DNA from: an uncultured Rikenellaceae bacterium | GTDB lineage: Bacteria; Bacteroidota; Bacteroidia; Bacteroidales; Rikenellaceae | Direction: 5' to 3' | Length of the DNA: 21,239 nucleotides | Assembly: GCA_947074135.1 (NCBI GenBank) | Contig: CAMTOL010000012.1 | Coordinates: forward strand, 1 to 21,239 | Shown: piece by piece, positions 1-8,395 of the stretch | How the letters are laid out: each line of letters opens with the position of its first letter | Numbering within the stretch: position 1 is the first letter of the stretch | Position numbers and translations under genes: made by a program | Notes under the pieces: generated by a model | The model's input: only the letters and a program-made list of their open reading frames with translations | Database searches by the model: none | What the model was told of the DNA's origin: nothing

Positions 1-1100
1 TATATCAAGTTTAGTTTAACCTCTTGATTGTAGAACTGTAGTGAGTCATTCTGTATTGGATATACCATTCGGCCTTTGATTGTATCTGGGATTGTGAGGT
101 ATTCCTCTTTTGTGGGAGCCGCAATCCAGTATATAATGGGGTCGCCTTTTGGGTTTCTATCTTCGATTAACCAATCGAGGTTTATGCCTTCGAGTTCGAG
201 CGAGTCCATTTCAGCATTCTGGGAGTTGAAATCAAATTTGATACTCACTTTGTTTGATCTCTCTTGCCCTAATAGGTTTTGACGTTTGACTATATCTTCG
301 CGAAAAACCTCAAACACAATTTGCAGAGAGTCAATAACCATTCTCTTGTTAGTCGAGTCATAACCAAATGAGAAACCTGGTAAATCTATAGGATTTATTA
401 TCAGGTCGTTAAATGCAATTATATCGGTTCCTTGTTCGTAGCGTTGGTTGCCATTATTGTCCAGAAAAGCGTAGATGCGGTATTTTTTGTCTTGGAGTAT
501 ATCGCCAATGAAGTAGCCAGTGCTATCGCTGCGAAACACTGCTTCCGCACGACTTTTGTGGAGCGTTGAGTCTAGTCCACGCTGAGCGAAAGTTGAATCT
601 CGCTCCATGTCGTAGTAAGTAATAAAGGCACCTACTATTGTGTCGCGAGTGTAGGCGTCAATTACCTGACCAGCCATTACGAGCGAGTCTATAATATCGC
701 CAGTCGAAAATGTAAAGGTAAAGCCATCTAGTTTATTACCTTCGTTGTTATCGACAATCGATGAGCCGAAGTCTAGTTTGTAGGTTTGATTTGGCAGCAG
801 GGTGTCTTGGAAATCTACAACGACGCTTTTTCCTTTGATAGAAAGAAGAGGTTTTTTGTCGGTTTCGGGCGAAATGAAGAACAATTTTTGTTGATCTTTT
901 AGTTTTACATACTCATTGAACTCAAATGTTATGCGTTTGCCAGTAAAGTTTGTACTGTAGGGGAGCGGGGTTGTATTTTTGACACGAGGAGGCAGCGAGT
1001 CAACCGGTCCTCCTTGTGGAGAGCTGATAGATGCGCACCCAATTGCAATTGTTAGTGCAATACCCAAACAAATGAGGTATGTAATTTTTGTTCTTATCAC
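1..1100 (-). CDS. Ig-like (Big_5/SbsA-type) domain lipoprotein, 3' end cut by window edge
   Basis: The minus-strand frame is open from a GTG at 1100-1098 to the window edge, giving at least 366 codons with no stop. An in-frame TAA at 1115-1113 rules out any upstream ATG, so GTG is the best start. Residues 1-22 read as a lipoprotein signal peptide: basic start (IRTK), hydrophobic stretch, then AIGC with Cys22 as the likely lipidation site. After the Cys comes the motif GGPVDSLPP, which I recognise from Bacteroidota envelope proteins with an SbsA-type Ig-like domain. Residues about 40-130 (ITFEFNEYV ... YKLDFGSSI ... FTFSTG) fit that fold. A second region (AGQVIDAYT ... IVGAFITYY, from about 135) resembles a carboxypeptidase regulatory-like beta sandwich. 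The protein is probably an outer-membrane or periplasmic lipoprotein. Its substrate or partner cannot be read from sequence. It is transcribed divergently from rnhA. Confidence 0.8.
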   Translation of the reverse strand, partial: MIRTKITYLICLGIALTIAIGCASISSPQGGPVDSLPPRVKNTTPLPYSTNFTGKRITFEFNEYVKLKDQQKLFFISPETDKKPLLSIKGKSVVVDFQDTLLPNQTYKLDFGSSIVDNNEGNKLDGFTFTFSTGDIIDSLVMAGQVIDAYTRDTIVGAFITYYDMERDSTFAQRGLDSTLHKSRAEAVFRSDSTGYFIGDILQDKKYRIYAFLDNNGNQRYEQGTDIIAFNDLIINPIDLPGFSFGYDSTNKRMVIDSLQIVFEVFREDIVKRQNLLGQERSNKVSIKFDFNSQNAEMDSLELEGINLDWLIEDRNPKGDPIIYWIAAPTKEEYLTIPDTIKGRMVYPIQNDSLQFYNQEVKLNLI

Positions 1101-1131
1101 TACTATAATGTGTTATCGAAATGCTTAAAAA

Positions 1132-1162
1132 TTTGTATATGGCAACAAAAGTAGTAATTTTG
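1132..1162 (+). promoter_or_regulatory. Bacteroides-type sigma promoter for rnhA
   Basis: TTTG at 1132-1135 is followed after exactly 19 bases by TAATTTTG at 1155-1162. This matches the TTTG-N19-21-TAnnTTTG promoter known for the Bacteroides primary sigma factor. The predicted transcription start near 1169 leaves a leader of about 40 bases before the rnhA ATG at 1210. This is the most complete promoter match in the window. Confidence 0.7.
1146..1153 (-). promoter_or_regulatory. Bacteroides-type -7 element for the Ig-like lipoprotein gene
   Basis: Read on the minus strand this is TACTTTTG, an exact match to TAnnTTTG. It lies about 46 bases upstream of the GTG start at 1100. I found no TTTG -33 box at the usual 19-21 base spacing, so the call rests on the -7 element and position alone. 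Confidence 0.45.
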
Positions 1163-1209
1163 CTTTAATTATTGCGCTTTAACGCTTAAGTTTTATTTAC
1201 TTAATAACG

Positions 1210-1692
1210 ATGCAAAATAAAATTACGATATATACAGATGGAAGTGCTCTTGGAAATCCTGGCGCCGGAGGATTCGGGACTATACTACTTAGTGGGGCAT
1301 ATAGACGTGAAATAGCTAAAGGTTTTCGACTCACAACCAACAATAGAATGGAGCTGCTAGCGGTAATCGAGGGGCTTGAGGCTTTGAAAAAAGATGGCGA
1401 GGCGGTAACTATTTATTCAGATTCGAAGTATGTGGTCGATGCTGTGAGTAAGGGGTGGCTCTTCAACTGGGAGCGCACCCATTTTAAAGATAAGAAGAAT
1501 CCCGACCTTTGGATGCGATTCTTGAAGGTATATCGGCGACATCAGATTCGATTTGTGTGGGTTAAGGGACACGCCGACAATCCACTCAATAATCGTTGCG
1601 ATGAGTTGGCAGTTAATGCCGCCAAGACTAATCCAACAAACATCGATATTGGTTATGATTACTCTGCTCCTACGTTGCTCAATAGTGATTAA
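1210..1692 (+). CDS. rnhA: Ribonuclease HI
   Basis: This enzyme cleaves the RNA strand of RNA-DNA hybrids, removing primers and R-loops in the cytoplasm. The 160-residue protein has the normal length and all family signatures. Asp10 lies in YTDGSALGNPGAGG, Glu48 in NNRMELLAV, Asp71 in YSDSKYV and Asp131 in NNRCDELA; these are the four metal-binding carboxylates. His121 in VKGHADNP is the conserved catalytic-loop histidine. The segment GWLFNWERTHF (82-92) corresponds to the basic-protrusion region of the E. coli type enzyme, so this is a type 1 RNase H without an extra hybrid-binding domain. The ATG at 1210 follows a good promoter at 1132-1162. The trkH-like gene starts 88 bases downstream on the same strand. 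Confidence 0.95.
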   Translation: MQNKITIYTDGSALGNPGAGGFGTILLSGAYRREIAKGFRLTTNNRMELLAVIEGLEALKKDGEAVTIYSDSKYVVDAVSKGWLFNWERTHFKDKKNPDLWMRFLKVYRRHQIRFVWVKGHADNPLNNRCDELAVNAAKTNPTNIDIGYDYSAPTLLNSD

Positions 1693-1780
1693 GTGATTAG
1701 CGGTACTAAAGAGTCACAACAGTCAATCTCAAAACGGATAACGTAGCATCAAAAAAATCACTGATCACAAATATAAGATA

Positions 1781-3592
1781 ATGAAAGGAGATTTAATGAG
1801 AATAGTCAAACGCCGCTCCAGCAAGTTGCTCAACTTCTTGCTGCTTATCTCTAGCGTTGTGGCTCCAATTCTTGTTATTTATCATCTTGGTTTTCCTATC
1901 TCATTGTCACAGAGTGAGTTGCTTTATAAGAGTTATCGTTTTATTATGGTAGCCCAGTGGTTTTTGATTAGTTTGATGTTGGTTCTAGGTTATGAAAACC
2001 GTATCTATAAGCGAGGTAAGAATATCTCAAACATAGTTAGGATTACAACATACGTTTTCTTTTCGATAGTTGTTTTGTTCGAGCTTGCTCTACATTATGG
2101 GTGGTTGGTGCGCGATGAGTTGATAAGTGCGTTTACTAGCGAGAAGGTGGTAGTAGTTATTATTTCCATTATTAGTGGCACCGAACTTTCGAGGTGGGTT
2201 ACCTCAATTCTGGGTCGTAAGACATCGCCTCCGATGATTCTAGCTTCGAGTTTTTTGTTTATCATTCTTATCGGTTCGTTGCTTTTGAAGTTACCCAATG
2301 CTACAAAAGAGGGTATTGATTATATAGATTCGCTCTTTCTCTCGACTTCGGCAGTTTGCGTTACTGGGCTTTCCCCAGTCGATATTTCGCAGACCTTAAC
2401 CGTTACTGGTGAGGTTATTCTGCTCTTTCTGATTCAGATAGGTGGGTTAGGCGTTATGACTATTACGTCGTTTTTTGGGCTCTTTTTTGCCTCTTCACAC
2501 CGTTTTGCGGGTCAAATGGTGGTTGGCGACCTGCTCTCAACTAACAAGATGAGTGGACTTTTCAAGATGTTGGCGAACATTATTATTGTAACGCTCTCCA
2601 TTGAGGCATTTGGGGCACTAATGATATACTCTTCTATTGCCGATTATGGGGGTTATAGCGAGGTTCGGAAGTGGTTTTTCTCGGTTTTTCATTCTATTTC
2701 GGCATTTTGCAATGCTGGTTTTTCGACTCTTTCGGGCAATCTAGCCGACCCTATTGTGGTTTCGCTCAATTCGATTCGTTGGTGGGTGAGTTTGTTGATA
2801 ATCTTTGGAGGTATTGGTTTTCCGATTTTCTCGAACTTTTTGAGATATTTAGGTCTAAAGTTCACAAATTTGGTTCGTCGTCTCAATGGAATTCGTCCAA
2901 AGGTGCACCCACGGGTTTGGAAACTCAATACTTATATTGTATTGAGAATGACAATAATACTGGTTGTTGGGTCTTGGTTGGCATTTTTGGCATTGGAGTG
3001 GAACGCATCGCTCGAAGGAATGAGTTTTGTAGAGAAACTATCGCAGAGCTTTTTTATGGCTGTAACGCCTCGTACTGCTGGTTTTAATAGTGTTGATATG
3101 AGCAGTATGTTGCCAACTTCACTGTTATTGACGACGATATTGATGTGGATTGGTGGTGCTCCGCAGTCAACAGCAGGAGGTATTAAGGTGACGACCATCT
3201 ATATTGCTTTGCGCAATATTTTTTCGAGCAATCGCACATCGGGCGAGATAAACGTAAAGTTTCGTAAGATACCGTCCTCGTCGGTTCAGAGGGCATTTGG
3301 TGTTGTTGCTTTGTCAGGTTGTGTGATAATGTTGAGCGTCGTTATCATATCGTTATTCGATAGAGATTTGCCAATTTCGAAGATAATCTTTGAGGTTGTT
3401 TCTGCAGTTTCTACTGTTGGTCTTTCGCTTGGAGTGACACCTGAGTTAAGCGATGCAAGCAAGTGTATATTGATAGTTTTGATGTTTGTGGGTCGTGTTG
3501 GTTTAGTTTCAGTTTTGATACTATTCTTCCGCTCATCGTCACTCCGCTCAAAACCTTACACTTTCCCCGAAGAGGATATTTTGATAACATAG
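1781..3592 (+). CDS. TrkH/KtrB-family potassium uptake channel subunit
   Basis: Integral inner-membrane subunit of a K+ uptake system. Four pore-loop repeats are visible, each with its selectivity-filter glycine: SAVCVTGL (G196), SAFCNAGF (G313), PRTAGFN (G434) and SAVSTVGL (G547). The motif IGGAPQSTAGGIK (457-469) is also characteristic of this superfamily. The wording of the first filter and of RTAGFN is closer to KtrB than to enterobacterial TrkH. At 603 residues it is about 120-150 longer than classical members; the extra length is an N-terminal block of about four hydrophobic segments (15-145), a form common in Bacteroidota. The ATG at 1796 (Met6) may be the true start, because AAAGGAGA lies just before it and inside the first five codons. 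No TrkA/KtrA partner gene adjoins it, so the cytosolic regulatory subunit must be elsewhere. Confidence 0.92.
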   Translation: MKGDLMRIVKRRSSKLLNFLLLISSVVAPILVIYHLGFPISLSQSELLYKSYRFIMVAQWFLISLMLVLGYENRIYKRGKNISNIVRITTYVFFSIVVLFELALHYGWLVRDELISAFTSEKVVVVIISIISGTELSRWVTSILGRKTSPPMILASSFLFIILIGSLLLKLPNATKEGIDYIDSLFLSTSAVCVTGLSPVDISQTLTVTGEVILLFLIQIGGLGVMTITSFFGLFFASSHRFAGQMVVGDLLSTNKMSGLFKMLANIIIVTLSIEAFGALMIYSSIADYGGYSEVRKWFFSVFHSISAFCNAGFSTLSGNLADPIVVSLNSIRWWVSLLIIFGGIGFPIFSNFLRYLGLKFTNLVRRLNGIRPKVHPRVWKLNTYIVLRMTIILVVGSWLAFLALEWNASLEGMSFVEKLSQSFFMAVTPRTAGFNSVDMSSMLPTSLLLTTILMWIGGAPQSTAGGIKVTTIYIALRNIFSSNRTSGEINVKFRKIPSSSVQRAFGVVALSGCVIMLSVVIISLFDRDLPISKIIFEVVSAVSTVGLSLGVTPELSDASKCILIVLMFVGRVGLVSVLILFFRSSSLRSKPYTFPEEDILIT

Positions 3593-3620
3593 ATATTATA
3601 GCCTCTCCTATCTTCTAACT

Positions 3621-3653
3621 AAAAAAGCTGCCCGTACTATGTGTACAGACAGC
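3621..3653 (-). terminator. Rho-independent terminator of the receptor/lipoprotein unit
   Basis: On the minus strand an 11-bp stem, GCTGTCTGTAC paired with GTACGGGCAGC (two G-U pairs) around loop ACATA, is followed directly by TTTTTT. It lies about 70 bases after the lipoprotein stop at 3724. On the plus strand the two G-U pairs become A-C mismatches and there is no T tract, so it works leftward only. Confidence 0.85.
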
Positions 3654-3723
3654 CTTGCCTCGAAAATGCACTATATAAAGCGGTCAAAAAACTTATTCCA
3701 CCTATCTAGGAAGTGCAGAACAG

Positions 3724-5166
3724 TTAATATACAGTGTTTTGAGGGTCGAAGTTAGTCCAACCTGTTGTCCAGTTGTCAGCAGCTGTTTCGCTTGGCGAGA
3801 ATGCGCCACGATAAGCAACTTTGTCGAAACCAGTCGCAACTTTAGAGTTTGTCCAAACAGCACCTGTTGCAGCTGGGCTACTTGCTGTTGGGATTGCGTT
3901 AGGAGCGGTCAAAGATTGTGGGTTACCTTGGAATTTAAGGTCTGAGATTTTTGCTAGAGGAGCAGCGTTTGAGTATTGTTCCCAAATACCTTTAACTACT
4001 GTCGATTCGATGTCAGTAATTGGAGTTGGTTTGTTTGTTGCTTTGTCTTGGAAGTTTTTAATCATACCTGCCATTATATTGCCTTCCATTACTGAGTTGC
4101 CAGCAATCATAGCCTCTTGTGTGTTTGAATTTTTATCGTTATCTATGTTAACGCCGATTGGGTAACCTGCAATCACAGAGTTAAACAGGTTCAAACGAGA
4201 GTTGCGACGGATTTGGATAGCATTTTGGAAGAAGCCTGTTGGGCTGCCGTTAGTTTTTGCTTCGTCGGTGTAGTTTGCAGGGTCAACAACTGGACCTACA
4301 AGTGTTACGTTTGCAAAAACTGCTGAAGTGAACGGAGTTGCCTCTGCACCTGTTGAGCAGTTGTCTGATTCGAAACCATTTGAAGCCGATTTGTCGCCAG
4401 TTTTAGGGTCACGAACGGCGAAAAGGTATTGCAAGTTGCCCGAAAAACCGTTGTCAGTGTCGAAACAGTCGTCCCAAGTTGCAAGAGCCACTAGGTGAGT
4501 TGCATTAACCGAGCCGCCAAACCACTCAAAACTATCATCGCCTGAGAACGAAACTTGAACGTGGTCGAGTTTAGTGCCTTTACCTACTGAACCAAAAGTG
4601 ATACCGTTGATTTCGTTATCTACCGAGTACTCAACACCAGCAAACTCAACACGAACATAGCTCAATACGCCTGAGTTGTCGTTGTCGTCGGTACCACCGT
4701 GCATAGAGCGAACACCGCCCTCAATTTGCATCTCGCCTTGATTGTTACGAGCTTTACCAAGTATGATAAGTCCACCCCAGTCGCCCGGTTTACGTTGACC
4801 TGCCGCAGCCGATGATGTCATTACGATTGGACGATCTTTGCTACCTTGAGCCATAATCTTACCGCCACGCTCAACAATTATTGTTGCCTTTGTAGCTCTG
4901 TCACCTTTGATAATCACACCAGGCTCGATAGTAAGAGTTGAACCGCTTGTTACATAGACAAAACCACGAAGGTTATATACATTTGGATAACTTAGAGTAA
5001 CGTTTCCTTTGATTTCGTAAGCCTCTGAGCCGTCGCCTAGGTCTAGAGTTTCGCCTGTTCCTGGAAGTGGTTCATTTTGTCCACCGTTGTCTTTAGTACA
5101 AGCAGTAAAACTTACTGCTGCAACTGCCAATGCTACTAGAGCAATGTTTTTGAAAAATTTTTTCAT
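3724..5166 (-). CDS. Exported beta-helix-like lipoprotein paired with a TonB-dependent receptor
   Basis: The 480-residue protein has a lipoprotein signal peptide (MKKFFKNIAL..., lipobox FTAC, Cys23). The following TKDN resembles the charged export signal of Bacteroidota surface lipoproteins. Residues 50-300 hold repeated short beta segments typical of right-handed beta-helix proteins: TLTIEPGVIIKG (77-88), VERGGKIMAQG (98-108), GDWGGLIILGKA (128-139), GVLSYVRVEFAG (166-177) and SFEWFGGSVNATH (212-224). Acidic loops TDDNDNSG (159-166) and WDDCFDTDNG (231-240) could bind metal ions. C234 and C270 are the only cysteines in the mature part apart from the lipidated one. I recognise the family as one usually encoded beside a TonB-dependent receptor in Bacteroidota; database names such as 'multidrug transporter' for relatives do not fit a lipidated beta helix. 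The ligand is unknown. It lies 250 bases downstream of the receptor on the same strand and ends before a strong terminator. Confidence 0.75.
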   Translation of the reverse strand: MKKFFKNIALVALAVAAVSFTACTKDNGGQNEPLPGTGETLDLGDGSEAYEIKGNVTLSYPNVYNLRGFVYVTSGSTLTIEPGVIIKGDRATKATIIVERGGKIMAQGSKDRPIVMTSSAAAGQRKPGDWGGLIILGKARNNQGEMQIEGGVRSMHGGTDDNDNSGVLSYVRVEFAGVEYSVDNEINGITFGSVGKGTKLDHVQVSFSGDDSFEWFGGSVNATHLVALATWDDCFDTDNGFSGNLQYLFAVRDPKTGDKSASNGFESDNCSTGAEATPFTSAVFANVTLVGPVVDPANYTDEAKTNGSPTGFFQNAIQIRRNSRLNLFNSVIAGYPIGVNIDNDKNSNTQEAMIAGNSVMEGNIMAGMIKNFQDKATNKPTPITDIESTVVKGIWEQYSNAAPLAKISDLKFQGNPQSLTAPNAIPTASSPAATGAVWTNSKVATGFDKVAYRGAFSPSETAADNWTTGWTNFDPQNTVY

Positions 5167-5227
5167 TCTTTTTGTTTTTGTTTGTTGTTTATTGTTTTGT
5201 CAATTATTCGAATTAACAGTTGAAATG

Positions 5228-5379
5228 GACTTTGTTACTCCTTTAAAGTCTTGCAAATCCGAAGGATTTGCGCTTTGGGAATTGGATTTTGTGTCATTAT
5301 TCTAATACCTCCCGCCATCGTGACTTTTTGGAAAAAGTCCCCCCCTCTAAAAAAACTTCTGACGAAAACTGCGTTTTCG
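5228..5379 (-). other. Cluster of four hairpins between receptor and lipoprotein genes
   Basis: Four inverted repeats occur in 152 bases. 5228-5250 has a 6-bp stem, GACTTT with AAAGTC. 5253-5271 has an 8-bp perfect stem, GCAAATCC with GGATTTGC; on the minus strand its loop is the stable C(UUCG)G tetraloop. 5322-5339 is GACTTTTT with AAAAAGTC. 5363-5379 is a 7-bp stem, CGAAAAC with GTTTTCG, followed leftward after seven bases by seven T. Candidate roles are partial terminator or attenuator, mRNA processing or stability element, or part of a dispersed intergenic repeat. I saw no TAnnTTTG promoter for the lipoprotein gene here, which favours readthrough from the receptor gene. Confidence 0.6.
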
Positions 5380-5416
5380 ATGTCGTATTGTTTTGATTTT
5401 TTCGAGTTTTACCTCC

Positions 5417-8227
5417 TTAGAATTTTACAGATAATCCCAGTGAGAACGATACGCCGGGATAATACTCCCTCGTCAACTGCTCACGGCTCTGTTGTACACC
5501 ATCGATAGTCGTGGTCGGAAACTGCTTGAACACCACTGGAGCGTTGAGTATATTCTTAACTCCCAGCTTAGCCTCAAATCGCTTTGCAAACCTCTTCGAA
5601 ACTGTCAAGTCCACTATATTGCGTGGCATTTCATAAGAGTCTGGAAGGTCATTATCGCTATTCGAGTCAAGTGATGTCGAACGACCAATCCCAACTATAC
5701 GTTTGCCAATAATATTATAAAGAACACTTGCCGAAAGCCCCAACTTGTCGTCCGAATTATAATACAATCCAACGTTAACAATGTAAGGCGATTGACCCTG
5801 AAGCGGACGCTCCTTCTGTTTAACCAAACCCTCGTTGCGGAACTCAACCTGACTCATTGTCAGCGCCCCATTGAATACAAGTGCCAACTCTGGAACTCCA
5901 ATGAAATCTAAGTTCTTACGAATATCAACCTCTACACCTGCCGTATATGCGCTCTTTGCATTCTCGAACGAGTAACGATAAGTACCACCCATATCTCTAA
6001 AATTCCACTCAATAGGGTTGGCAAAGTGCTTGTAGAATAGTCCAACACTAAGTATCTCGCCCGGAGTCGGATAGTATTCATAGCGAATATCTGCGTTGTC
6101 GATGGTTGCCATTTTGAGTTCTGGATTACCTTGAATTTCGGCAAAAAGCTCAAAGTCATAGTATATTGTAGGCGAAACCTCTCTAAATTCAGGGCGGTTG
6201 ACAGTTCTGCCATACGATGCACGAAGAGTGTGTTGAGGGCTTATATTGTAGGAGATGTTGAGTGCAGGTAGTATTGAAAGCTCGTTGTATTTGTTTGTAG
6301 TCATCAACGGACGTGAAGAGTCCATTGAACGGTCATAAGTCACGCTCATATTCCACCACTCGGCGCGTACTCCAACGTCGAATATAAATTTGCCAACTGG
6401 GAGTGTAGTCGTCACGTAACCAGCTCCAACAAAATAGTCCCCATTATAGGCATTCTGAAGCGACCCCGTTTCATTAATTGTAACCTTATCTGTTCCCATC
6501 CATTTTGAGCTTACCATCTCCTCGTAAGGTAGATAGATGTAGTGATCTCTCTCATCAACACTTAAATTGTCGTAGTTGTAAGTAAACTCGCGAGGAGAGT
6601 AGTTGCGTGCACGATACTCGCTATAAAGACCGCTCTTGAGCGTTGGTTGCCAACTTGCGCCGTTAAATCGTTTCGTGTAATTGAGTGCCAACGAGCCAGT
6701 ATTATCCATCAAATTCTGATAATAACGTCTAATTCGATCGTTATACGTTTCAATGTCGTTTCCTTGAGTTCCAACTGGAGCAAGTCCAATGTTGCTCACT
6801 ATTCGACGATCTGGCTCGTCGCGATAGGCATAAGAGTAGGTCCCGTTCCAGTCGATAATGTTTGATTTGTCGTTGCCTAGTGTGTGGTTACCCGCCAATT
6901 GACCAGTGTAGGTTAGGCGAGAGGAGTACAAAAATTCGGTTTGAGATTCGTAGTAACCTCCGCTAACCAAACTCCAACCAGCGCGCTCCATCAAGCGATT
7001 CTTGCTCATAATGTTGAATAGGTTGCGGAACTCAATTCTATTGCGATCGTCAACTCTAAATGTCCAGTTGTTCATTACACCAAGTTTAACTTCGTTGGTG
7101 TATTGGTTGTCGATATAGTCCTTCTCGACAGACGGAGCATCAGATGCGCTGTTATATATTCCGTAACGACGGTTAATCATATCCGAGATTGTTTTGTAGG
7201 TATTCTGGTAACTTGCCGTAAGCACCATAGCCACTTTGTCGCTGATATGTGAGTTCCACTGCACATTAGCTTTAATGTCGGGAAGCGGTCTAAAGGTGCG
7301 AACACTCCAGTCGTTGTTAAAACCGTTTTGGTAAATGTTATTCAGTGTTGTAGGGTTGCTGACCGAGCGTAGATTGGCAGGGAAATCGCTGGAGAGTGGA
7401 CGTTTCGAAGCGTCAAAGCCCAACCAATCAGTCGATGAGCCGTTGCCTAGGCGCATATCCTTGAAATGAGTTTGGGTATTGAACCCCGAAGCTATCCCAA
7501 ACTGCACTGAGCTCTGTTCAGGCGCATCTTTGGTTGTAATTTTGATGAAACCACCGCTAAAATCGCCAGGAAGATCGGCAGAGAATGATTTTGAGATAAC
7601 AATATTGTCGATATTGCCACTCGGAATGATGTCGAACGAGAATGCACGACCATCTGCCTCGGTGCTTGGCACACCACCACCGTTAATCCATACATTATTA
7701 TAGCGTTGAGCCAACCCACGAACGATAATAAAACGCCCATCGATAAGTGAGATACCCGGAATGCGGCGAACAACCTCTCCCGCATCGCTGTCCGATGTCT
7801 TAGAAATCTGCGCTCCCGAAATACCTACCGCAACGGCATTTGTGCCTCTGAGCGATGCTATCATTGCAGTTTCGGTGTTCTGGCGACGACGACGAACAAC
7901 CGAAACACTCTGAACCGAGATTGCTTCGGGTTCGAGTGTAATGTTTAGCTCTTGTTCGTTCGTAACCTCAATATCTTGAGTTTGAGAGCCAGCATAACTT
8001 ACAGTTATGGTTGTTGGTAGTGTTACATCTTTGATTGTAAAGCTGCCGTCTATATCGGTTGCGGCGGCCTTGTTTGAACTCTCTTTGACAATTACAACAG
8101 CTCCGATTATGGGCTCTTTATTAGAGGCATCAAAGACTTTTCCTTTGATATCTGCTGCTGTTAGATATTGAACTGAAAGAGTGAGAATAGGGAGCGTGGT
8201 TAGAAATAGTGTAAATCTTTTTTTCAT
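5417..8227 (-). CDS. TonB-dependent outer-membrane receptor with carboxypeptidase-like N-terminal domain
   Basis: This 936-residue protein has an N-terminal signal peptide (cleavage near Ala24/Ala25). A carboxypeptidase regulatory-like domain follows at about 26-101 (IKGKVFDASNKEPIIGAVV ... DGSFTI). The plug is at about 120-235, with EVVRRIPGISLIDGRFIIVRG (split here as EVVRRIPGIS and FIIVRGLAQRYNNVWING) and SFSADLPGDFSGGFIKITTK. The remainder is a 22-strand-type beta barrel ending in a terminal Phe (LGLSVKF). It would import a ligand across the outer membrane using TonB energy. There is no SusD partner, so it is not a classical SusCD glycan importer; the beta-helix-like lipoprotein immediately downstream is the apparent partner. 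A TAnnTTTG element lies 30 bases upstream. Metal chelates, phosphate esters or peptides are all possible substrates, and sequence alone does not decide. Confidence 0.92.
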   Translation of the reverse strand: MKKRFTLFLTTLPILTLSVQYLTAADIKGKVFDASNKEPIIGAVVIVKESSNKAAATDIDGSFTIKDVTLPTTITVSYAGSQTQDIEVTNEQELNITLEPEAISVQSVSVVRRRRQNTETAMIASLRGTNAVAVGISGAQISKTSDSDAGEVVRRIPGISLIDGRFIIVRGLAQRYNNVWINGGGVPSTEADGRAFSFDIIPSGNIDNIVISKSFSADLPGDFSGGFIKITTKDAPEQSSVQFGIASGFNTQTHFKDMRLGNGSSTDWLGFDASKRPLSSDFPANLRSVSNPTTLNNIYQNGFNNDWSVRTFRPLPDIKANVQWNSHISDKVAMVLTASYQNTYKTISDMINRRYGIYNSASDAPSVEKDYIDNQYTNEVKLGVMNNWTFRVDDRNRIEFRNLFNIMSKNRLMERAGWSLVSGGYYESQTEFLYSSRLTYTGQLAGNHTLGNDKSNIIDWNGTYSYAYRDEPDRRIVSNIGLAPVGTQGNDIETYNDRIRRYYQNLMDNTGSLALNYTKRFNGASWQPTLKSGLYSEYRARNYSPREFTYNYDNLSVDERDHYIYLPYEEMVSSKWMGTDKVTINETGSLQNAYNGDYFVGAGYVTTTLPVGKFIFDVGVRAEWWNMSVTYDRSMDSSRPLMTTNKYNELSILPALNISYNISPQHTLRASYGRTVNRPEFREVSPTIYYDFELFAEIQGNPELKMATIDNADIRYEYYPTPGEILSVGLFYKHFANPIEWNFRDMGGTYRYSFENAKSAYTAGVEVDIRKNLDFIGVPELALVFNGALTMSQVEFRNEGLVKQKERPLQGQSPYIVNVGLYYNSDDKLGLSASVLYNIIGKRIVGIGRSTSLDSNSDNDLPDSYEMPRNIVDLTVSKRFAKRFEAKLGVKNILNAPVVFKQFPTTTIDGVQQSREQLTREYYPGVSFSLGLSVKF

Positions 8228-8256
8228 AGTTTTTTTGACCTCTGTTTTTTCGAGGA

Positions 8257-8264
8257 CAAAAGTA
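8257..8264 (-). promoter_or_regulatory. Bacteroides-type -7 element for the TonB-dependent receptor gene
   Basis: On the minus strand this reads TACTTTTG, an exact TAnnTTTG match, 30 bases before the ATG at 8227. A TTTC about 16 bases further upstream is a poor -33 candidate, so the promoter may need an activator. Confidence 0.5.
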
Positions 8265-8395
8265 GAGAGAGTTTGTTACGGAAATCTTACACTACCGCAA
8301 CGAAACGGGTACATTTCAGTGACTAAAATGTTGCAGCCCTCTTTTATTTTCGCTCCCAACCCCAATAATATAGGTTGGCACACTATTTGTGAATG

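Noticed and set aside
2671..3198. Open frames on both strands within the K+ channel gene
   Set aside because: They overlap a gene with all four pore-loop motifs in another frame and show no recognisable protein features.
5251..5674. Plus-strand open frames across the hairpin region and receptor 3' end
   Set aside because: They run through the inverted repeats and antisense to the receptor, with no protein-like composition.
8356..8378. Inverted repeat CCAACC / GGTTGG upstream of the antiporter
   Set aside because: Only 6 bp with an 11-base loop; possible operator but not distinguishable from chance.
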